A DNA stretch of 64,000 nt from 13-2-20CM-66-19 sp036273735 (lineage in GTDB: Bacteria; Pseudomonadota; Gammaproteobacteria; Steroidobacterales; Steroidobacteraceae): positions 29,963 to 93,962 of the forward strand of contig DASUHA010000045.1 in the NCBI GenBank assembly GCA_036273735.1, in the 5' to 3' direction. Both the position numbers and the translations under genes were made by a program. The notes beneath the pieces were generated by a model that was not told the DNA's origin, made no database searches, and was given only the letters and a program-made list of their open reading frames with translations. Positions 60,819-64,000 of this stretch are shown one piece after another; position 1 is the stretch's first letter, and every line of letters begins with the position of its first letter.

Positions 60819-63011
60819 ATGGCTGAAGAGTTCGTCAACGTCGAGATCAACGGCAAGCCGGTCAAGGCCCGCAAAGGCGAGATGATCATCCGCGTCACGG
60901 ACGCGAACGGTGCGTACGTTCCGCGCTTCTGCTATCACGACAAGCTCACCGTGGCCGCCAACTGCCGCATGTGCCTGGTCGAGGTGGAGAAGGCGCCGAA
61001 GCCCATGCCGGCGTGCGCCACTCCGGTGGCCGAAGGCATGAAGATCTTCACGGACTCGCCGCGCGCGATCGGCGCGCAGCGCGCGACCATGGAGTTCCTG
61101 CTCATCAACCATCCGCTCGACTGCCCGATTTGCGACCAGGGCGGGGAGTGCGAGCTTCAGGACCTCGCGGTCGGCTTCGGCCGCGACATCTCCAGGTTCA
61201 GCGAGCGCAAGCGCTCCGTGCAGGACGAGAACCTCGGCCCCCTCATTGCCACCGACATGACACGGTGCATCCACTGTACCCGCTGCATCCGCTTCACCGA
61301 CGAGATCGCCGGCATACCGGAGCTCGGCATGATCGGCCGCGGTGAGCAGATGAAGGTGCGGACCTACATCGAGAGCACCGTGCATCACGAGCTCTCGGGC
61401 AACGTGATCGATCTCTGCCCCGTCGGCGCGCTCGTATCCAAGCCGTACCGCTTCACCGCCCGCTCCTGGGAGATGATGTCGGTGCCGCTCGTCTCGCCGC
61501 ACGACGGCGCGGGCAGCAACCTTTTCGGACACGTGCTGCGCGGCCGGCTCATGCGGGTGGTGCCGCGGGAGAACGAGGCGATCAACGAGACCTGGATCGC
61601 CGATCGCGACCGCTTCAGCTATGAGGGCATCTACAGCGAAGATCGGCTCGAGCGCCCGATGATCCGCAAGGGCGGCGCCCGGGACGGCGAGTGGATCGAG
61701 ACCGATTGGGAGACCGCATTGGCCGAGGCGGCGGAAGCGCTGCGCGGCCGTGGAGCGGATCTCGGCGTGCTGCCGAGCGTCTCGGGGACGCTCGAGGAGC
61801 TCTATCTCGCCGGCCGGATCGCCCGCGGCCTCGGCAGCGGCAACATCGACGCGCGCCTCCGCCAGCGGGACTTTCGCGATCAGGGAGCGGATCCCCTCTA
61901 TCCGAATCTCGGGCTGCGCATTGCAGACATCGATGCCCTGCAGGGGTTACTCATCGTCGGCTGCAACCTGCGACGGGAGGCACCCATCCTGGCGCATCGC
62001 GTGCGCAAAGCGGCGCGGCGCGGCGCCAAGGTCGCGCTCCTCAATCCAGCAGTTTTCAACTACTACTTTCCGGTCGCGGCCTACGTCGAGTCCGCGCCCG
62101 CCCGCCAGGTGGCCGATCTCGCAGCGATCCTGCGTGCGGCTGCGGAGGCCGCTGGCGCTGCGATTCCGGCGCACCTCTCGCAGGTGGTGGGTGGTGCGCA
62201 GATCGGCGAGTCGCATCGCGCAGCCGCCGCCGCGCTGGCCTCGGGTGAGAAGCGGGCGGTGTGGCTGGGCGCTCTCGCGCTTCGCCACCCGCGCTTTGCC
62301 GACCTCAGGGCTCTCGCAGCAGCGCTGGCCGAGGCCACCGGGGCGAGTCTCGGTGTGCTCGCAGAGGGCGCGAATGCCGCCGGGGCCTATCTTGCGGGCG
62401 CCGTGCCTCACCGCGAGGCCGGTGGCAAGCCGGCGCGCTCCGCCGGCCTGACGGCGGCCGACATGTTGGATCGGCCGCTGAAGTCCTATCTTCTCATCGG
62501 TGGCCTCGAGCCGTGGATCGATGCGCCGGAAGCCGATGCCGCACGAGCTCTCGGGCAGGCGGAAGTCGTCGTGGCCGTCACGCCATTCGCGAGTGAGGCG
62601 TTGCGCAAGGTAGCGCATGTCCTGCTGCCCGCGGGCACCTTCGCGGAGACTTCCGGTACCTACGTCAATCTCGAGGGTGTCTGGCAAAGTCAGGCGGGCG
62701 CCGCCGCTCCAGTCGGGCAGGCGCGCCCGGGCTGGAAGATCTTGCGCGTGTTGGGCAACCTTCTAGGCCTTCCCGGCTTCGATTACGAGTCGTCGGACGA
62801 CGTGCGGGCCGAGTTGGAGGCGCTCGTGGGTGCGCCTACGGCCTATACGATGCCGGCCTATGCGGGCAGGCACGAGGTTGGGCAGGGTGCGCATGGCGAG
62901 CTCCCGGCGGGTGTAGTCGATATCCCGATGTACCAGATCGATGCGCTGGTGCGTCGCGCTCCCTCCCTGCAAAGAACCCGCGAAGGCCGCACTCCCGCGG
63001 TGACCTACTGA
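60819..63011 (+). CDS. nuoG: NADH-quinone oxidoreductase subunit G
   Basis: A 730-residue iron-sulfur protein starting 1 base after nuoF. N-terminal 2Fe-2S site (PRFCYHDKLTVAANCRMCLV), His-Cys 4Fe-4S site (DCPICDQGGECELQDL), and a further 4Fe-4S site (CIHCTRCIRFTDEIAG with later DLCPVGAL), followed by a molybdopterin-oxidoreductase-like domain without cofactor that is Ala-rich in its second half. It carries electrons from NuoF to the peripheral arm. Confidence 0.96.
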   Translation: MAEEFVNVEINGKPVKARKGEMIIRVTDANGAYVPRFCYHDKLTVAANCRMCLVEVEKAPKPMPACATPVAEGMKIFTDSPRAIGAQRATMEFLLINHPLDCPICDQGGECELQDLAVGFGRDISRFSERKRSVQDENLGPLIATDMTRCIHCTRCIRFTDEIAGIPELGMIGRGEQMKVRTYIESTVHHELSGNVIDLCPVGALVSKPYRFTARSWEMMSVPLVSPHDGAGSNLFGHVLRGRLMRVVPRENEAINETWIADRDRFSYEGIYSEDRLERPMIRKGGARDGEWIETDWETALAEAAEALRGRGADLGVLPSVSGTLEELYLAGRIARGLGSGNIDARLRQRDFRDQGADPLYPNLGLRIADIDALQGLLIVGCNLRREAPILAHRVRKAARRGAKVALLNPAVFNYYFPVAAYVESAPARQVADLAAILRAAAEAAGAAIPAHLSQVVGGAQIGESHRAAAAALASGEKRAVWLGALALRHPRFADLRALAAALAEATGASLGVLAEGANAAGAYLAGAVPHREAGGKPARSAGLTAADMLDRPLKSYLLIGGLEPWIDAPEADAARALGQAEVVVAVTPFASEALRKVAHVLLPAGTFAETSGTYVNLEGVWQSQAGAAAPVGQARPGWKILRVLGNLLGLPGFDYESSDDVRAELEALVGAPTAYTMPAYAGRHEVGQGAHGELPAGVVDIPMYQIDALVRRAPSLQRTREGRTPAVTY

Positions 63012-63013
63012 CC

Positions 63014-64000
63014 ATGCTGCAAACTCTCGCCAGCGCCTGGGCCTCGCTCCCGGGCATCGCCCGGACGACGGTGTGGATCGTGATCGTCACGGTCGTACTC
63101 ATCATCTGCGTCGCGCTCCTGACGCTCTGGGAGCGCAAGGTGATCGGCTGGATGCAGCTGCGCCGGGGTCCGAATCGCGTGGCTCTCTTCGGCCTCTTCC
63201 CGGGACTCGGGCAGCCGTTTGCGGACGTGTTCAAGCTGCTGACCAAGGAAGTGGTCATCCCGACGAATGCCAACAAGTTCCTGTTCCGCGTGGCACCGAT
63301 GATCGCGCTCGTACCGGCGTTCGCCGCCTGGGCGGTGATCCCGCTCTCGCCGGAGCTCGTCATCTCCAAGGCCAACGCCGGGCTCCTCTATCTGCTGGCG
63401 CTCACCTCCATGGGGGTGTACGGGGTCATCATTGCCGGCTGGGCCGCCAACTCCAAATACGCATTTCTCGGCGCAATGCGCTCGGCGGCGCAGATGGTGG
63501 CTTATGAGATCGCCATGGGGTTCGCGCTCGTCGGCGTGCTGATGGCCGCGGGCAGCATGAATCTCGGGACCATCGTGCGTACCCAGGAGGGCGGAGTCCT
63601 CTCCTGGAACTGGTTCTGGCTCTTCCCGCTCTTCATCGTCTACTTCATCTCCGGCGTCGCCGAGACCAACCGCGCGCCGTTCGATGTCGCCGAGGGCGAG
63701 TCGGAGATCGTCGCGGGCTTCCATGTCGAGTACTCGGGGATCGCCTTCGCGCTCTTCTTCCTTGCCGAGTACGCCAACATGATCCTCATCTCGGCGCTGA
63801 CGGCGGTGTTCTTCTTCGGCGGATGGCTCTCGCCCTGGCAGGGGTACCCGGGCATCGGCGGCACGATTCTCGGTGAGCCCAGCTTCTTCTGGCTGGGACT
63901 GAAGATTTTCGTTTTCCTGTTCGTGTTCCTGTGGCTGCGGGCCACCTTCCCACGCTATCGCTACGACCAGATCATGCGGCTCGGCTGGAAGGCGTTGATT
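63014..64000 (+). CDS. nuoH: NADH-quinone oxidoreductase subunit H (partial)
   Basis: Starts at ATG 63014, two bases after the nuoG stop, and stays open to the right edge of the window (329 codons seen, about the last 15-25 missing). It is a polytopic membrane protein with the ERKVIGWMQLRRGPNRV signature, the FPGLGQPFADVFKLLTKE segment, AQMVAYEIAMGFAL and the SGVAETNRAPFDVAEGESEI loop that lines the quinone entry. The frame has no stop within the window. Confidence 0.96.
   Translation, partial: MLQTLASAWASLPGIARTTVWIVIVTVVLIICVALLTLWERKVIGWMQLRRGPNRVALFGLFPGLGQPFADVFKLLTKEVVIPTNANKFLFRVAPMIALVPAFAAWAVIPLSPELVISKANAGLLYLLALTSMGVYGVIIAGWAANSKYAFLGAMRSAAQMVAYEIAMGFALVGVLMAAGSMNLGTIVRTQEGGVLSWNWFWLFPLFIVYFISGVAETNRAPFDVAEGESEIVAGFHVEYSGIAFALFFLAEYANMILISALTAVFFFGGWLSPWQGYPGIGGTILGEPSFFWLGLKIFVFLFVFLWLRATFPRYRYDQIMRLGWKALI

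Overview
The window is about 64 kb of high-GC, densely packed chromosome from a gammaproteobacterium. The gene orders support this: smpB|ratA-rnfH|bamE-fur-recN-nadK, hrcA-grpE-dnaK-dnaJ, dapB-carAB-greA-yhbY-ftsH-folP-glmM-tpiA-secG-tRNA-Leu-nuo, ffs-dnaX-ybaB-recR and gcvR-bcp next to dapA. Having hrcA together with an Xanthomonadales/Nevskiales/Steroidobacterales-like order suggests one of those deep-branching gammaproteobacterial groups, but no marker here fixes the genus. No insertion sequence, prophage or CRISPR array was seen.

Layout. 1-4 kb: end of the mlaEDCB phospholipid-transport operon facing mlaA and the protease bepA. 4-8 kb: PhoH-like ATPase, peroxiredoxin and gcvR on the minus strand; dapA and a shortened bamC-like lipoprotein on the plus strand. 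8-10 kb: tRNA-Ser and a DUF4142-cupredoxin-ECF sigma operon. 10-16 kb: glcDEF glycolate oxidase, a GDT1-type manganese exporter preceded by a yybP-ykoY riboswitch, and a TIGR03118 beta-propeller protein. 16-25 kb: SRP RNA, dnaX-ybaB-recR, rsgA/orn, ppsA/ppsR, a DUF1249 protein and an unrecognised coiled-coil protein. 25-31 kb: tail-specific protease, a small membrane protein, a Gfo/Idh/MocA oxidoreductase, an AguB-like amidohydrolase and a UdgX-type uracil-DNA glycosylase. 31-35 kb: tmRNA gene interrupted in its T-loop by a group I intron, a DUF481 protein, smpB, ratA-rnfH, bamE and fur. 35-44 kb: recN, nadK, hrcA-grpE-dnaK-dnaJ, dapB. 44-56 kb: carAB-greA, yhbY facing the relic of rlmE, ftsH-folP-glmM-tpiA-secG and tRNA-Leu. 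56-64 kb: nuoABCDEFG and most of nuoH, which runs off the right edge.

Most genes are housekeeping genes. The unusual content lies between and inside the RNA genes: (i) the intron-bearing tmRNA; (ii) at least six copies of a dispersed element of about 110-170 bp made of two hairpins with compensatory stem changes, sitting at gene ends and in two cases supplying the last codons of a gene; (iii) a decayed rlmE; (iv) a UdgX-like protein; (v) an 11-codon leader ORF coupled to carA behind a terminator-like hairpin. Start codons were chosen by family alignment from memory and by spacing; many are GTG or TTG.
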